Assembly (NCBI GenBank): GCA_003246335.1
Contig: QKAR01000159.1
Location: 1-42,664, forward strand
DNA from: Spirochaetales bacterium
GTDB taxonomy: Bacteria; Spirochaetota; Spirochaetia; Treponematales; Treponemataceae
Reading direction: 5' to 3'
Length of the DNA: 42,664 nt
Shown here: one piece after another, positions 17,342 to 26,110 of the stretch
How positions within the stretch are numbered: the first letter of the stretch is position 1
How the letters are laid out: every line of letters begins with the position of its first letter
Translations under genes and position numbers: made by a program
Notes under the pieces: generated by a model
Database searches by the model: none
What the model was told of the DNA's origin: nothing
What the model saw: only the letters and a program-made list of their open reading frames with translations

Positions 17342-18394
17342 TTGTATACGCGAACGTTACTGCCCGCGCCGGAGTATCCGATGCAGAACGGAATTCCGGC
17401 TTTTGGCTCGTATTACGGACCCTTTGGCCATTTTGATATTCGCGGCATGCGTCGGCCCTTTGGGGACTTTTCCATACCTTCGTTCATAACTAACACGCGC
17501 ATCATGGAAACCATGCGGTTTTTGTTTTGCGACCAAAATAGTTTCGGGGAGATCGAATTTTTCAACGCGGGGTATTTTTCGTTCATGGAAACGACCCTTT
17601 GGAACCGAAAAACCCGTCGCCGCATCGCCTACCGTCGCCTTATGCCCGCCGGGATCATAAAATTTCCCCGATCGTTCGGAAATAGCATAACCGCCTGCCG
17701 CGCGCCAGGACGCTTCGTGAAAATTCACCTTCGCGTGCTAAAAAAACTCGTTCATGTCGACTTTGACTTCGTAGGCTCGGATTTTCGTCCCCCGTGCGAG
17801 GGTCGCCTGGATATGGATCTTTCGGATCCGGGATGCGCCGATTTGTCGTCGGTAATTCCCTATAAACTGAAACGGCGGTGCCTTGCCTCTTATCAGTTGA
17901 CCGCCCCTCTACAGGGTTGGTTGAGTACCGGCTTTGAGGAGCGGCAAATCGACGCCGCAAGCGGCGCCGGTTTTTTCGACGTGAGAAAGGCGTATTATTC
18001 CCTGCGAACGCAAAGCAGCAGCGTAATCGGCTTGGGGTATAGCGAAGGAAAGCTTCTTTCCTTTCAGTTGGGCAATCCAGTGTCCCGCGACGATTTTCGG
18101 TATAACGATAACGTACTTTTCCTTAATGGCGTCGCTACGCCCCTTCCGCCGATTCGCATTACCCGCCCCTACGGCATTAACGGCGATTGGGTAATTCAGG
18201 ATACCGAAAGCATGGTTGATCTCGTGTTTACCCCGATATCCGATAGCGCACGTCGACTGAGCGCGTTTTTCGTGCGAACTGAGTATCATACGGTTTACGG
18301 TACGTTCGAGGGGGTTTTGCTCACGCGGGATGGCGAAGGAATCACTCTCAAGGCTTTCCCCGGACTCGGAAAAAAAACACGATTAAGGATTTAA
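17342..18394 (+). CDS. DUF2804 family protein
   Basis: A 350-residue protein without signal peptide or membrane helices. The C-terminal stretch with GDWVIQDTESMVDLVFTP, EYHTVYGTFEGVL and a final LKAFPG-like segment, and the mid-part NDNVLF.NGVATPLPP, are what I recognise as DUF2804. I know of no established biochemical function. It starts at a TTG supported by AAGGAG and is followed after 5 nt by a 572-residue gene with its own AAGGA, so the two form an operon. It is divergent from the beta-CASP operon across 76 nt. Confidence 0.7.
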   Translation: MYTRTLLPAPEYPMQNGIPAFGSYYGPFGHFDIRGMRRPFGDFSIPSFITNTRIMETMRFLFCDQNSFGEIEFFNAGYFSFMETTLWNRKTRRRIAYRRLMPAGIIKFPRSFGNSITACRAPGRFVKIHLRVLKKLVHVDFDFVGSDFRPPCEGRLDMDLSDPGCADLSSVIPYKLKRRCLASYQLTAPLQGWLSTGFEERQIDAASGAGFFDVRKAYYSLRTQSSSVIGLGYSEGKLLSFQLGNPVSRDDFRYNDNVLFLNGVATPLPPIRITRPYGINGDWVIQDTESMVDLVFTPISDSARRLSAFFVRTEYHTVYGTFEGVLLTRDGEGITLKAFPGLGKKTRLRI

Positions 18395-18399
18395 GAAAA

Positions 18400-20118
18400 A
18401 TGGCTGAAAAACCCCAAATGCCACTCGGCGATATCCCTGCTCTGCCTGAAAAGGAATTGCAGGCGATAAATCGTCTTATGGAGGACAAGCAATACCAGAT
18501 TAAGGCCACATCCTCTCTCTTTCATCAAGACAAGGCCGATCGCGTTAACCCCGATTTCGTTTTGTATACGCTCAACGATTTTTTAGGCCATATTCAGCAT
18601 TGCGTCGCAGCGACGCAACGGTTGTTACCCCCGAGCGGCGAGACGGAATTTTACGCGGCGTTGTCGAAAGAACGACCGTTGATCGTCGATTTCATAGGAA
18701 TCATTCACGATATTGAAGTGAAGCAACTCAGCGCTCAATTATCCGCATTGCAGAAAAATGCCCATGAATTATCCGTGGCGAATCTCGTCCCTTTCGTTCG
18801 GTTGCTGTATCGATCCCTGTTGCGCGTCTATTATATCGGAGCGGACGGCGTTTCCCGGATGTATCGAGCATTATATCGGCGAATACTCGACAAAATTCCC
18901 TCAACGAACAAGGATTCCCTTAAGGCGCTTTCGACTGAGGCCATAGAGGAATGGCACTTCATTTTCAACCGGGTCTATCCGGGTCTTTACCCCCTTGTCC
19001 TTCGTATGTGCGCCACCTCACTCCTTTCCCCGCAGCAGCTTTTTTACGCGAACGGGTCGAAAGTCCTTTCCTGGTTGAGCCTTACGCCGAAAGAGATTCT
19101 GATCCTTCGTGCGGAGGACGAGCTCGATTCTGCCGCGCCTGTCGTCGCCTCTCCCGAGCCTTCCGAACCAAGGCCGGTCGCGAAGCCCGAGGTCCCCGAA
19201 AAAGTTTTGAGGGGCTTGGATGTTCTCGAACGGCTTTTCCCGGAAGCCGGCTGGAAAAACCTCGATACGATGCCGGATTTTGGGCCGTATTTTCAGTCCA
19301 TTTTGCATTTTGGTGACGGGTTCATTCAGCTTTCGCCTCAAAATCCCCTGCACCAAACGATGGTTCTCTTTGGGATTTTAGAGCAGCTTTTTCAGGGCCT
19401 GCGGTTGATTAAGTTTAAGCCGTTAGACAATACGGCTTCCGCGGGCGACAACGCAGATATCATAAAAATTTTGGAAGATTGGATTTTATACCAAGAGGCC
19501 GTTTTCGAAAAAATATTCAGCAATGACTTAAAGGCCTATACGCATCAAATTTACACGCAGCCGGACTTTAAAAAGACGCCGTATGGCCGAAAATTGCTCG
19601 CAAACCTTTATTCTTTGACGCGAAGTTTTTTTATGCCGTGGTTTAACGTGTACGTGTTTGGTTCGTCGAAGCTGTCGAAAGATGATCGGTTGCCCCCGTT
19701 TTACATCCGGGTCGCGCACTTAAAGCGCTTGTTGAGTCGGTACGCCGCCGATATCGAGATCGCGCCGCCGAAAATGGAACAATCCTCGGAAACCGCGCTT
19801 TCTTATATCCTCAACCCATGGGCTCCGTATAAATTCGATATCGCCAATTCCGTTTCGAGGCGCCTCGACGCGCTCTGCGGTGGAAAGCACGCAAAAGGGC
19901 GGACGAACGCCCAATTAATCGAATACACGCTCGATATCTTATATGTTCTCGATTGGTGGATTAACGACAAGGATAGCTTCGCGTATCGCGAGCCTCCCGA
20001 GTATCTCTACCGCGTGGTCGAGCCGGGAAGCTCCGTGCCGGCGTTTGGGCTCACCCCTCGGACGGACGTGGACTCCCTGTTCGTTCGACATTTGAAGGAC
20101 GCGCAAGGCCTGGCGTGA
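18400..20118 (+). CDS. Conserved hypothetical protein, 572 residues
   Basis: Not recognised. Soluble, with no signal peptide or transmembrane segment. It appears to have two mostly helical parts: residues 1 to about 245, and about 275 to 572, joined by a Pro/Glu/Ala-rich linker (VVASPEPSEPRPVAKPEVPE). The parts are rich in Leu, Tyr and Phe, for example LVPFVRLLYRSLLRVYYIGADG and, near the end, LDILYVLDWWINDKDSF. No nucleotide-binding, metal or catalytic motif stands out. ATG 18400 has AAGGA 10 nt upstream, and the gene directly follows the DUF2804 gene. A helical scaffold is the most I would suggest. Confidence 0.8.
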   Translation: MAEKPQMPLGDIPALPEKELQAINRLMEDKQYQIKATSSLFHQDKADRVNPDFVLYTLNDFLGHIQHCVAATQRLLPPSGETEFYAALSKERPLIVDFIGIIHDIEVKQLSAQLSALQKNAHELSVANLVPFVRLLYRSLLRVYYIGADGVSRMYRALYRRILDKIPSTNKDSLKALSTEAIEEWHFIFNRVYPGLYPLVLRMCATSLLSPQQLFYANGSKVLSWLSLTPKEILILRAEDELDSAAPVVASPEPSEPRPVAKPEVPEKVLRGLDVLERLFPEAGWKNLDTMPDFGPYFQSILHFGDGFIQLSPQNPLHQTMVLFGILEQLFQGLRLIKFKPLDNTASAGDNADIIKILEDWILYQEAVFEKIFSNDLKAYTHQIYTQPDFKKTPYGRKLLANLYSLTRSFFMPWFNVYVFGSSKLSKDDRLPPFYIRVAHLKRLLSRYAADIEIAPPKMEQSSETALSYILNPWAPYKFDIANSVSRRLDALCGGKHAKGRTNAQLIEYTLDILYVLDWWINDKDSFAYREPPEYLYRVVEPGSSVPAFGLTPRTDVDSLFVRHLKDAQGLA

Positions 20119-20132
20119 CAGCCTCATCCTGC

Positions 20133-20162
20133 TTGACACGAAAGCCTTTTTATTTGTATTGT
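20133..20162 (+). promoter_or_regulatory. Promoter of the tRNA cluster
   Basis: A consensus TTGACA (20133-20138), an 18-nt spacer and TATTGT (20157-20162) lie just upstream of the first tRNA, which starts at 20179. This is the best -35 hexamer seen in the window, as expected for a stable-RNA promoter. Confidence 0.7.
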
Positions 20163-20178
20163 TAAGAACATCTTTTTT

Positions 20179-20263
20179 GGAGCGGTGTCCGAGCGGTTTA
20201 AGGAGGCGGTCTTGAAAACCGTTGTGCCGAAAGGTACCGGGGGTTCGAATCCCCCCTGCTCCG
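20179..20263 (+). tRNA. tRNA-Ser (anticodon TGA)
   Basis: 85 nt. Acceptor arms GGAGCGG and CTGCTCC pair with one G-U, and the discriminator is G. The anticodon loop CTTGAAA gives TGA. The long variable arm is that of a class II serine tRNA, and the T-loop TTCGAAT is canonical. The 3' CCA is not encoded. T-arm and acceptor are identical to the next tRNA-Ser. Confidence 0.95.
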
Positions 20264-20323
20264 CAGAAGGGCTCTTAGCGATAAAATCCCTTCTAAAACG
20301 GAAACGTTTCCGAAAGATTCCTT

Positions 20324-20411
20324 GGAGCGGTGCGAGAGAGGCCGAATCGGGCTCCCTGCTAAGGAGTTGTGCCCCAAAAGGGTACCGGGGGTTCGAATCC
20401 CCCCTGCTCCG
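20324..20411 (+). tRNA. tRNA-Ser (anticodon GCT)
   Basis: 88 nt, reads AGC/AGT. The anticodon loop is CTGCTAA, with a long variable arm, discriminator G and no encoded CCA. Acceptor and T-arm duplicate those of tRNA-Ser(TGA). It ends only 5 nt before tRNA-Arg, so the two are surely co-transcribed. Confidence 0.95.
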
Positions 20412-20416
20412 TGTGC

Positions 20417-20490
20417 GAGACTATAGCTCAGCTGGATAGAGCGTCAGATTGCGGATCTGAAGGCCGGTGGTTCGAACCCACTTAGTCTCA
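20417..20490 (+). tRNA. tRNA-Arg (anticodon GCG)
   Basis: 74 nt. Acceptor arms GAGACTA and TAGTCTC pair perfectly, and the discriminator is A. The D-loop contains the A20 expected for arginine tRNAs. The anticodon stem TCAGA/TCTGA encloses the loop TTGCGGA, so the anticodon is GCG (reads CGC, and CGT by wobble). Most bacteria instead use ACG, deaminated to ICG, for these codons. CCA is not encoded. Confidence 0.93.
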
Positions 20491-20493
20491 ATG

Positions 20494-20519
20494 GGCTGTC
20501 TGGATAAGACAGCCTTTTT
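20494..20519 (+). terminator. Intrinsic terminator after tRNA-Arg
   Basis: Perfect 8-bp stem GGCTGTCT (20494-20501) with AGACAGCC (20507-20514), loop GGATA, then TTTTT. It ends the first tRNA transcript (two Ser plus Arg). Confidence 0.9.
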
Positions 20520-20546
20520 ACGATAAAAGGCGAAAGCCGATTGTTT

Positions 20547-20631
20547 GGAGAGATGCGAGAGCGGCTGAATCGGGCGGTCTCGAAAACCGTTATACCGCAA
20601 GGTATCGGGGGTTCGAATCCCCCTCTCTCCG
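20547..20631 (+). tRNA. tRNA-Ser (anticodon CGA)
   Basis: 85 nt. Acceptor arms GGAGAGA and TCTCTCC, discriminator G, anticodon loop CTCGAAA, long variable arm, no encoded CCA. It shares its acceptor stem with the next tRNA-Ser. Confidence 0.95.
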
Positions 20632-20690
20632 GAATCGCGTCTGCTCGCGCGCGATGTTCGCGTCAGCGCGGGTCTTGCGATGTTTTTTTT

Positions 20691-20777
20691 GGAGAGATGT
20701 CCGAGTGGTCGAAGGTGCACGCTTGGAAGGCGTGTGTGCTCGAGAGAGTACCGAGGGTTCGAATCCCTCTCTCTCCG
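20691..20777 (+). tRNA. tRNA-Ser (anticodon GGA)
   Basis: 87 nt. Acceptor arms GGAGAGA and TCTCTCC, discriminator G, anticodon loop CTTGGAA, long variable arm, no encoded CCA. It is preceded by a run of eight T residues (20683-20690). With the TGA, GCT and CGA species it completes the serine set. Confidence 0.95.
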
Positions 20778-20819
20778 TTTGAGTTCGCTAGTAGCCAATC
20801 GTTTCGCGATTGGTTTCGG

Positions 20820-20941
20820 ACCCTTTCGGATAGCCCAGGTCCTATGCAAGGAACAGCTACCAAACCCCGCCAGATCCGGAAGGAAGCAACGGTAGGCAGC
20901 CCGTTTTTGTGCCGTAGTGTACCTGGGCTTCCCGGAAGGGT
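20820..20941 (+). ncRNA. ffs: Signal recognition particle RNA, small bacterial type (4.5S)
   Basis: RNA scaffold for Ffh in co-translational membrane targeting. The conserved apical part is clear: CAGATCCGGAAGGAAGCAAC, with the GGAA tetraloop flanked by the symmetric and asymmetric internal-loop sequences. The ends pair: GCCCAGGT (20833-20840) with ACCTGGGC (20921-20928), extended outward by ACCCTT near 20820 and AAGGGT ending at 20941. About 122 nt, with no Alu domain. A T-run at 20947-20952 just after the closing stem should terminate transcription. Exact ends are inferred from the pairing. Confidence 0.92.
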
Positions 20942-20978
20942 CTATGTTTTTTAAACGCAATCGCGTACATTCACGAAA

Positions 20979-22736
20979 ATGAGAATTCTCTTAGTCGGCG
21001 TTAACGCTAAATACGTTCAGCTTAATCTCGCGATACGCCTTCTGCGCGCGTACGCCTCGCAGCGGTGCCCATCGGTTCGGTCCGGGGTTACCGAGATACA
21101 GGTTGGCGAATGGAATATCAACCAACCGGTCTCGACGGCTGTTCGCGGTATTTACGAAGCAACGCCGGATATCGTTATTTTTTCAACTTATGTCTGGAAT
21201 CGGGAATTCGTCCGGCGCGCATGCGCCGATTTACGGGCTCTTTCTCCCTCGTTGACAATCGGTCTCGGGGGACCAGAGGTTTCTTGGAGCGCCGAGCGAA
21301 GCCTTGAGGAAAGCCCCTCCGCGAATTTCGTAATCCTCGGTGAGGGCGAGCGTACTTTTGCCGAGTTAGTTGACCGATTTTCCCTAGGTTTAGACGCTTC
21401 GGGCGTCGCCGGCGTATGCTGGCGGGCGGGAGAGCTCATCGTCAGGGGGGCGCCCCGGGAGGTGATGATCGAGCTCGATGAGATTCCGTTTCCTTATTCG
21501 GATGAATTAATCGATTTCGATCCCCAAAACCGCATAGTGTATTATGAATCCACGCGCGGTTGTCCCTTCCGCTGCGCGTATTGCCTTTCCTCGATTGAAA
21601 GAAGCGTTCGGTCGTATTCACTTTCGCGCGTGCTTGAGGAAATCGATTTTTTTCTGGAACGCGAATTTCCCCTCGTTAAATTCGTCGATCGCACTTTCAA
21701 CCTGAACCCTGAGCGTTCGATCGCGATATGGCGGCATATCCGGGATCATTATAACGGGAAAACGCTGTTTCACTTTGAGATAGCGGGCGAAATTCTGACC
21801 GACGAGGAATTAACCCTTTTAACCACCATGCCCGCCGGCTCCATTCAATTTGAAATCGGCATTCAAAGCGCCAACGCGGAAACCCTGCGATTAGTGGGCC
21901 GCTCGGCGGAACTCGGGAAGCTGAGGGAAAACATTGAGCGGATTCCGGGGGCCATTCATACGCACGTCGACTTGATAGCCGGTTTACCGGCGGAGAATCT
22001 CGTCAGCTTCGCGGCCTCGTTCGATTTCGCTTACGCGCTTGACGCCGATATGCTTCAGCTTGGTTTTCTGAAAATTTTATCCGGATCCCCGATGGAAAAG
22101 ATAGCCCGCGATAGTGAAGGGTATGCCTGGTCCGCGTATCCACCGTATGAGGTCTTGCGAAGCCCGGAACTTTCCTTCGCGGACCTGATGGCGTTAAAGG
22201 ACGTGGAACATCTCGTCGACGGGTGGCATAATTCTGGTTTGCTGCGGAATTCGCTCCGGGAACTCGCCGCTCGCGCGTTCCCTCGCTCAGCCTATTCCCT
22301 TTTTTCGGCGCTAAAGGATCACGCGCGCGTGTTTTTCCCCGACGGAGACCTCTATCTCCCCCGTCGACCCCTTGATTCTTTTTCTTGCGTGGCCGGTTTT
22401 ATTCAAAAACTTGACGCCGGCGCGGAAATCCGGGCGGAATTGCTGGAATGGCTTAAGTTCGATTACTTGCTCCAGGGGAAACCGGGTTATTTTCCCCCAT
22501 GGTTCCGCCGGGATTATTCGCGCGACGGCCACAACGAAGCCCTCGAGGAAACGAAAATTCGCCGTCCGGGGGAACCTCCTAGACTTCTTTTCGCCCGTAC
22601 GGAATATGAGAGATTTTCCTTCAAGACAAATGGTCCTCAGTCCGTCGTTCTCTTCGTCTATTCCGAAAGTCCCGGCAAAAAAACGGAAAAAAAAGTATTT
22701 TTTCATTTCGTGCACTATAATCCTAAACAGGCATAA
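20979..22736 (+). CDS. B12-binding-domain radical SAM protein (DUF4080 type)
   Basis: A 585-residue enzyme of unknown substrate. The N-terminal Rossmann-like cobalamin-binding domain (about residues 1-140) begins MRILLVGVNAKYVQLNLAI and contains FSTYVWN and GLGGPEVS. The radical SAM domain has the 4Fe-4S cluster motif CPFRCAYC near residue 198, followed by FVDRTFN and EIGIQSAN. The C-terminal quarter fits what I know as DUF4080. The usual B12-ligand motif DxHxxG is not evident, so cobalamin may bind base-off without that histidine or not at all. It directly follows the SRP RNA terminator. A weak TACATT lies 7 nt before the ATG and there is no Shine-Dalgarno. Confidence 0.82.
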   Translation: MRILLVGVNAKYVQLNLAIRLLRAYASQRCPSVRSGVTEIQVGEWNINQPVSTAVRGIYEATPDIVIFSTYVWNREFVRRACADLRALSPSLTIGLGGPEVSWSAERSLEESPSANFVILGEGERTFAELVDRFSLGLDASGVAGVCWRAGELIVRGAPREVMIELDEIPFPYSDELIDFDPQNRIVYYESTRGCPFRCAYCLSSIERSVRSYSLSRVLEEIDFFLEREFPLVKFVDRTFNLNPERSIAIWRHIRDHYNGKTLFHFEIAGEILTDEELTLLTTMPAGSIQFEIGIQSANAETLRLVGRSAELGKLRENIERIPGAIHTHVDLIAGLPAENLVSFAASFDFAYALDADMLQLGFLKILSGSPMEKIARDSEGYAWSAYPPYEVLRSPELSFADLMALKDVEHLVDGWHNSGLLRNSLRELAARAFPRSAYSLFSALKDHARVFFPDGDLYLPRRPLDSFSCVAGFIQKLDAGAEIRAELLEWLKFDYLLQGKPGYFPPWFRRDYSRDGHNEALEETKIRRPGEPPRLLFARTEYERFSFKTNGPQSVVLFVYSESPGKKTEKKVFFHFVHYNPKQA

Positions 22737-22775
22737 TGGTTCCTTTCTTGAAAAGATGCCTCGGAGGATTCCCCG

Positions 22776-24599
22776 ATGACAAGGATGCTAAAAAGTATAA
22801 AATTCCGATTTGTTTTGCTTTTTTCGCTATTCGTTCTGGCTTTATGCGGGGTTTCGACCTGGCTCTCGGCGACGAGCATGGTTCATTCGGCGATAAATAT
22901 TTTCGCCAAAAACGGCCTTCCGACCGTTCGCCGGCTCGCGGAAAATATCGATCCCGTCGCTTTTGAGCGTATAGCGAATTCCCTCGACGCTTCCGACCCG
23001 TATTACGTCGCCGCGCAAAATCGTTTGCTCGCCGAGAAACAGAATATCGCCTGTGAATATTTATATACCATGACACGGACATCCGACGGGCGTTATCTAT
23101 ACGCGATTGACGGGAGCGCGCCGACGTCCGACGAGGAAAATTTCTCTCCGTTAGGCGCGGAAGAAGACGTGAGCTCATACGGCGCGAGTTTTGCGGGAAT
23201 GTTCGAGACGGGAAACGAGTACATTTCCGGGTTAGTGCATCAGGAGGGCTGGGGATGGCTGATAACGGTGGCAACCCCAATTAAGGACGCCTCGGGACGC
23301 GTTCTCGGCATTATGGCGTGCGACTTTGACGGCTCGGAGATTCGGGCCCAAATCATGTCGTTTTTAATCAAGCAAATTTGTTTTGCGCTCTGCGGTCTCG
23401 TTTTTGGAGTCCTTTTCCTTCTCCTCTTGACGCGAATGATCTTCTCTCCGATCGCCGCCGTCGCGAATCCGCTGTCGGATATATCGAAGGGCGGCGGCGA
23501 TTTAACGGTGAAAATTCCCGTCGTCGGGGATAACGAGGTTTCGTCCCTGGCCGCCGACTTCAACGTTTTTATCGATTCCCTGCGCGGGATAATAATCCGG
23601 ATTAGAGAATCCGTCTCCGGACTTTCCTCCGTGGGGAACTCGTTGGATGCGGATTCGTCTTCAACGGTCAACGCGTTAACCTCGGTTTTGTCGGACGTTG
23701 AGTCGATCGCTTCGTTGGCGGCGCGGCAAGATTCCCTCACGAATTCGGCGTATGAAGAGATTTCCGGGTGGGAAGAAAGAATCGAGTCGCTCGACGATCG
23801 AATAAGCGCGCAAACCTCCGCCCTGGCCGAATCGTTCTCCGCGATCGAGCAAATCAGCGCCAATATCGACTCCATCAACAGAACGATTGACAAACTATCC
23901 GGGCAGTATCGGTCGTTGCTCAACGAGTCTGACTCGGGTAAACGGTCGCAGGAAGCGGTCGCGGCGCAAATCGCGGAAATAAAAAAACATTCCGAGGGGT
24001 TGTCCGAGGCGAACGGGCTCATTCAGTCCATCGCCGATCAGACGAATATGCTCGCGATGAACGCCGCTATCGAGGCTGCGCACGCGGGCGAGTCGGGGAA
24101 GGGTTTTGCCGTCGTTGCCGACGAGGTGAGGAAATTGGCCGCGACGGCCTTGGATCAATCGTCCTCCATCGGCGCCGCGCTGACGGGGATTAGTTCCTTG
24201 ATCGACAGCATCGTCTCGGCCGCGGGCGGATCTTTGGAGAAATTTAACGATATCGCCTCGCGCATTACCGGGATCAGCACGATGATTCAGGAGCTGCAGC
24301 ACGCCATCGACGAGCAGAACGCCGGCGCGCGGGAGATTCTCGCGGCTATGGACGAAATTAAAAAAACGGGGGAAGAAGTGACCTCCGAAACGACGCTTCT
24401 TCGCCGCGCGTCAAAGACCGTACAAACTGAGCTCGATGGGCTCAAAAACGCGGCGAACGAAATACTGGAAAAATCCGGGCAGGCGGGAATCCGGGCGAAC
24501 GAAATGTCCTCGGCTGTTCGGAACTTCGCCGACGCCACCGCTAAAACCGGCGATAATATCGCGGTCGTCGCCGCCGCTATAGATCGTTTCGTCGTCTGA
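22776..24599 (+). CDS. Methyl-accepting chemotaxis protein with extracytoplasmic sensor
   Basis: Chemoreceptor of 607 residues. Order: membrane helix 1 ([19 protein letters not shown], about 11-29), outside sensor of about 165 residues resembling a Cache fold, membrane helix 2 ([18 protein letters not shown], near 206-224), HAMP (about 225-280), then a long coiled-coil signalling domain with the conserved tip [18 protein letters not shown]. It would feed CheA/CheW to steer the periplasmic flagella. GGAGG precedes the ATG by about 8 nt. A TATAAT lies inside the end of the radical SAM gene, so it may have its own promoter. It ends 4 nt from the convergent mntP. Confidence 0.93.
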   Translation: MTRMLKSIKFRFVLLFSLFVLALCGVSTWLSATSMVHSAINIFAKNGLPTVRRLAENIDPVAFERIANSLDASDPYYVAAQNRLLAEKQNIACEYLYTMTRTSDGRYLYAIDGSAPTSDEENFSPLGAEEDVSSYGASFAGMFETGNEYISGLVHQEGWGWLITVATPIKDASGRVLGIMACDFDGSEIRAQIMSFLIKQICFALCGLVFGVLFLLLLTRMIFSPIAAVANPLSDISKGGGDLTVKIPVVGDNEVSSLAADFNVFIDSLRGIIIRIRESVSGLSSVGNSLDADSSSTVNALTSVLSDVESIASLAARQDSLTNSAYEEISGWEERIESLDDRISAQTSALAESFSAIEQISANIDSINRTIDKLSGQYRSLLNESDSGKRSQEAVAAQIAEIKKHSEGLSEANGLIQSIADQTNMLAMNAAIEAAHAGESGKGFAVVADEVRKLAATALDQSSSIGAALTGISSLIDSIVSAAGGSLEKFNDIASRITGISTMIQELQHAIDEQNAGAREILAAMDEIKKTGEEVTSETTLLRRASKTVQTELDGLKNAANEILEKSGQAGIRANEMSSAVRNFADATAKTGDNIAVVAAAIDRFVV

Positions 24600-24603
24600 G
24601 GGC

Positions 24604-25194
24604 TTATAGACCCTGCGTAAGGTGGTTAAAAAGTATCCGCGCTCCGATGCCGATGAGGACGAGGCCTCCGGCAAGCTGGGCATAGCGCCCAAGGAGACAA
24701 CCGACCTTTCGGCCGAAGAAAAATCCCCCCGCGCAGATGATGAACGTTACCGCGCCGATGATGAGGGACGAGGAGAGTATCGGTCTGCCGATGACGGCGA
24801 AGCTCATCCCGATGGCCAAAGCGTCGATGCTCGTGGCCACCGACAGCGCCAGGAGAATTCGCTTGCTTTTGATGTCTTTTTTCTCGCCGTCCACGGGGCA
24901 TTCGCATGCGTTCGGCGACTCTTTCCATTCCTTGATGACCTCAACGAGCATTTTTCCGCCTACTAGGGCGAGGAGAGCGAACGCGACCCAGTGGTCGAAC
25001 GACGCGATGAAAGAGCTGAAGGCTAAGCCCACGCCGGCTCCGACGAGCGGCATCAAAAATTGGAAAAGGCCAAACGCGAAAGCGGCGCGGAGCATATGGA
25101 AACGCGTGAGCCCCTTCGAGCATGCCGCGGACGACACCGAAACGGCGAACGCGTCCATGGAAAGGCTTCCGGCGATGAGCAAAATTTCTATCAT
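24604..25194 (-). CDS. mntP: Manganese efflux pump MntP
   Basis: Inner-membrane Mn(II) exporter. The 196-residue protein has six hydrophobic helices and two copies of the family motif, SMDAFAVS near residue 13 and SIDALAIG in the second half, whose acidic residues bind metal. A Cys/Asp-rich cytoplasmic loop (ACECPVDGEKKD) lies between the two halves. I prefer ATG 25194, which has GGGAG upstream. A GTG at 25209 would add five residues. The gap to the divergent gene is too short for a yybP-ykoY manganese riboswitch. Confidence 0.92.
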   Translation of the reverse strand: MIEILLIAGSLSMDAFAVSVSSAACSKGLTRFHMLRAAFAFGLFQFLMPLVGAGVGLAFSSFIASFDHWVAFALLALVGGKMLVEVIKEWKESPNACECPVDGEKKDIKSKRILLALSVATSIDALAIGMSFAVIGRPILSSSLIIGAVTFIICAGGFFFGRKVGCLLGRYAQLAGGLVLIGIGARILFNHLTQGL

Positions 25195-25246
25195 ATTAAC
25201 AACTCCCACGGGGAGACTATCATAAATAAAAACCCATGGGTATTAT

Positions 25247-26104
25247 ATGCGCGTGGAAAAAACGAAACGGCGGCACGTCGCCGCTATCATGTATGATTTC
25301 GATAAGACGCTTTGTCCCCGCGATATGCAGGAATATAGCTTTATTCCCGGTCTCGGGATATCGCCGGAAGCGTTTTGGTCCGAGGCCGGCCGTCTTTCTT
25401 CCTCGGGTATGGACCGCATTCTCGCCTATATGTATTTAATGCTAAAAAAATCTAACGCCATGGAAAGGCCCGTACGACGGGAAAATTTCGTGGAATTGGG
25501 CAAGGGTATCGAGTTTTTTCCCGGAGTGCTCGATTGGTTCGGCCGAATTTCAGCGTATGGCGCGGCCCTAAACATAGAAGTCGAGCACTTTATCGTCTCG
25601 TCGGGTCTTCGGGAAATCATTGAGGGGACCGCTATCGCCGGCGCGTTTCGTAAAATTTACGCCTGCGAATTCCACTATGACGCGAACGGCGTCGCCGATT
25701 GGCCCCTCATGTCCGTGAATTACACCACGAAAACTCAATTTTTGTTTCGCGTGAATAAGGGAGTCTTGGATTTTTCCGACGATGAGGCGCTTAATCGGTT
25801 TGTCCCCGAGGAAGAGCGTCCCGTCCCGTTCAGGAACATGATATACGTGGGTGACGGGATGACCGACGTTCCCTGCATGAAATTAGTTAAGGCGAACGGG
25901 GGGCATTCCATCGCGGTCTTTGGGCGGGGAAAGCGGTCTTCCGTCGAGGGGTTGCTTCGCGATCGAAGGGTCGATTTCCTATGCGAGGCCGACTATCGCG
26001 AGGCGAGCTCGATGGAATCAACCGTGAAACGCATCATTGATCGCATGTCCGTCGTCAACGACTTGAGCGATTTGCACGGGGCGCAAATGGACCGGCTGCG
26101 CTAA
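25247..26104 (+). CDS. HAD-superfamily phosphatase
   Basis: A 285-residue haloacid-dehalogenase-type hydrolase with all four motifs: DFDKTL near residue 17 (nucleophile Asp and acid/base Asp), SSG near 120, a Lys in TTKTQF, and YVGDGMTD near 203 for Mg binding. The large insert between motifs 1 and 2 is a C1-type cap. Small-molecule substrate unknown. ATG 25247 has no ribosome site. A GTG six bases later sits 6 nt after a TATTAT hexamer and could be the true, leaderless start. Confidence 0.8.
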   Translation: MRVEKTKRRHVAAIMYDFDKTLCPRDMQEYSFIPGLGISPEAFWSEAGRLSSSGMDRILAYMYLMLKKSNAMERPVRRENFVELGKGIEFFPGVLDWFGRISAYGAALNIEVEHFIVSSGLREIIEGTAIAGAFRKIYACEFHYDANGVADWPLMSVNYTTKTQFLFRVNKGVLDFSDDEALNRFVPEEERPVPFRNMIYVGDGMTDVPCMKLVKANGGHSIAVFGRGKRSSVEGLLRDRRVDFLCEADYREASSMESTVKRIIDRMSVVNDLSDLHGAQMDRLR

Positions 26105-26110
26105 TTCTCG

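Noticed and set aside
20299-20312. 14-bp perfect palindrome CGGAAACGTTTCCG between two tRNA genes
   Set aside because: Self-complementary with no loop and no promoter or protein site I can tie to it; probably tRNA spacer.
20646-20690. GC-rich hairpin followed by eight T residues before tRNA-Ser(GGA)
   Set aside because: The hairpin and T-run are separated by about 12 nt, so it is not a convincing terminator.
20421-20960. A 179-codon open frame on the minus strand, and similar frames on both strands, across the tRNA block
   Set aside because: They are translations of tRNA and SRP RNA sequence (GERGIRTPDT-type peptides), a well-known false gene class.
25195-25246. Possible manganese riboswitch upstream of mntP
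   Set aside because: The divergent gap is about 50 nt, too short for the yybP-ykoY aptamer.
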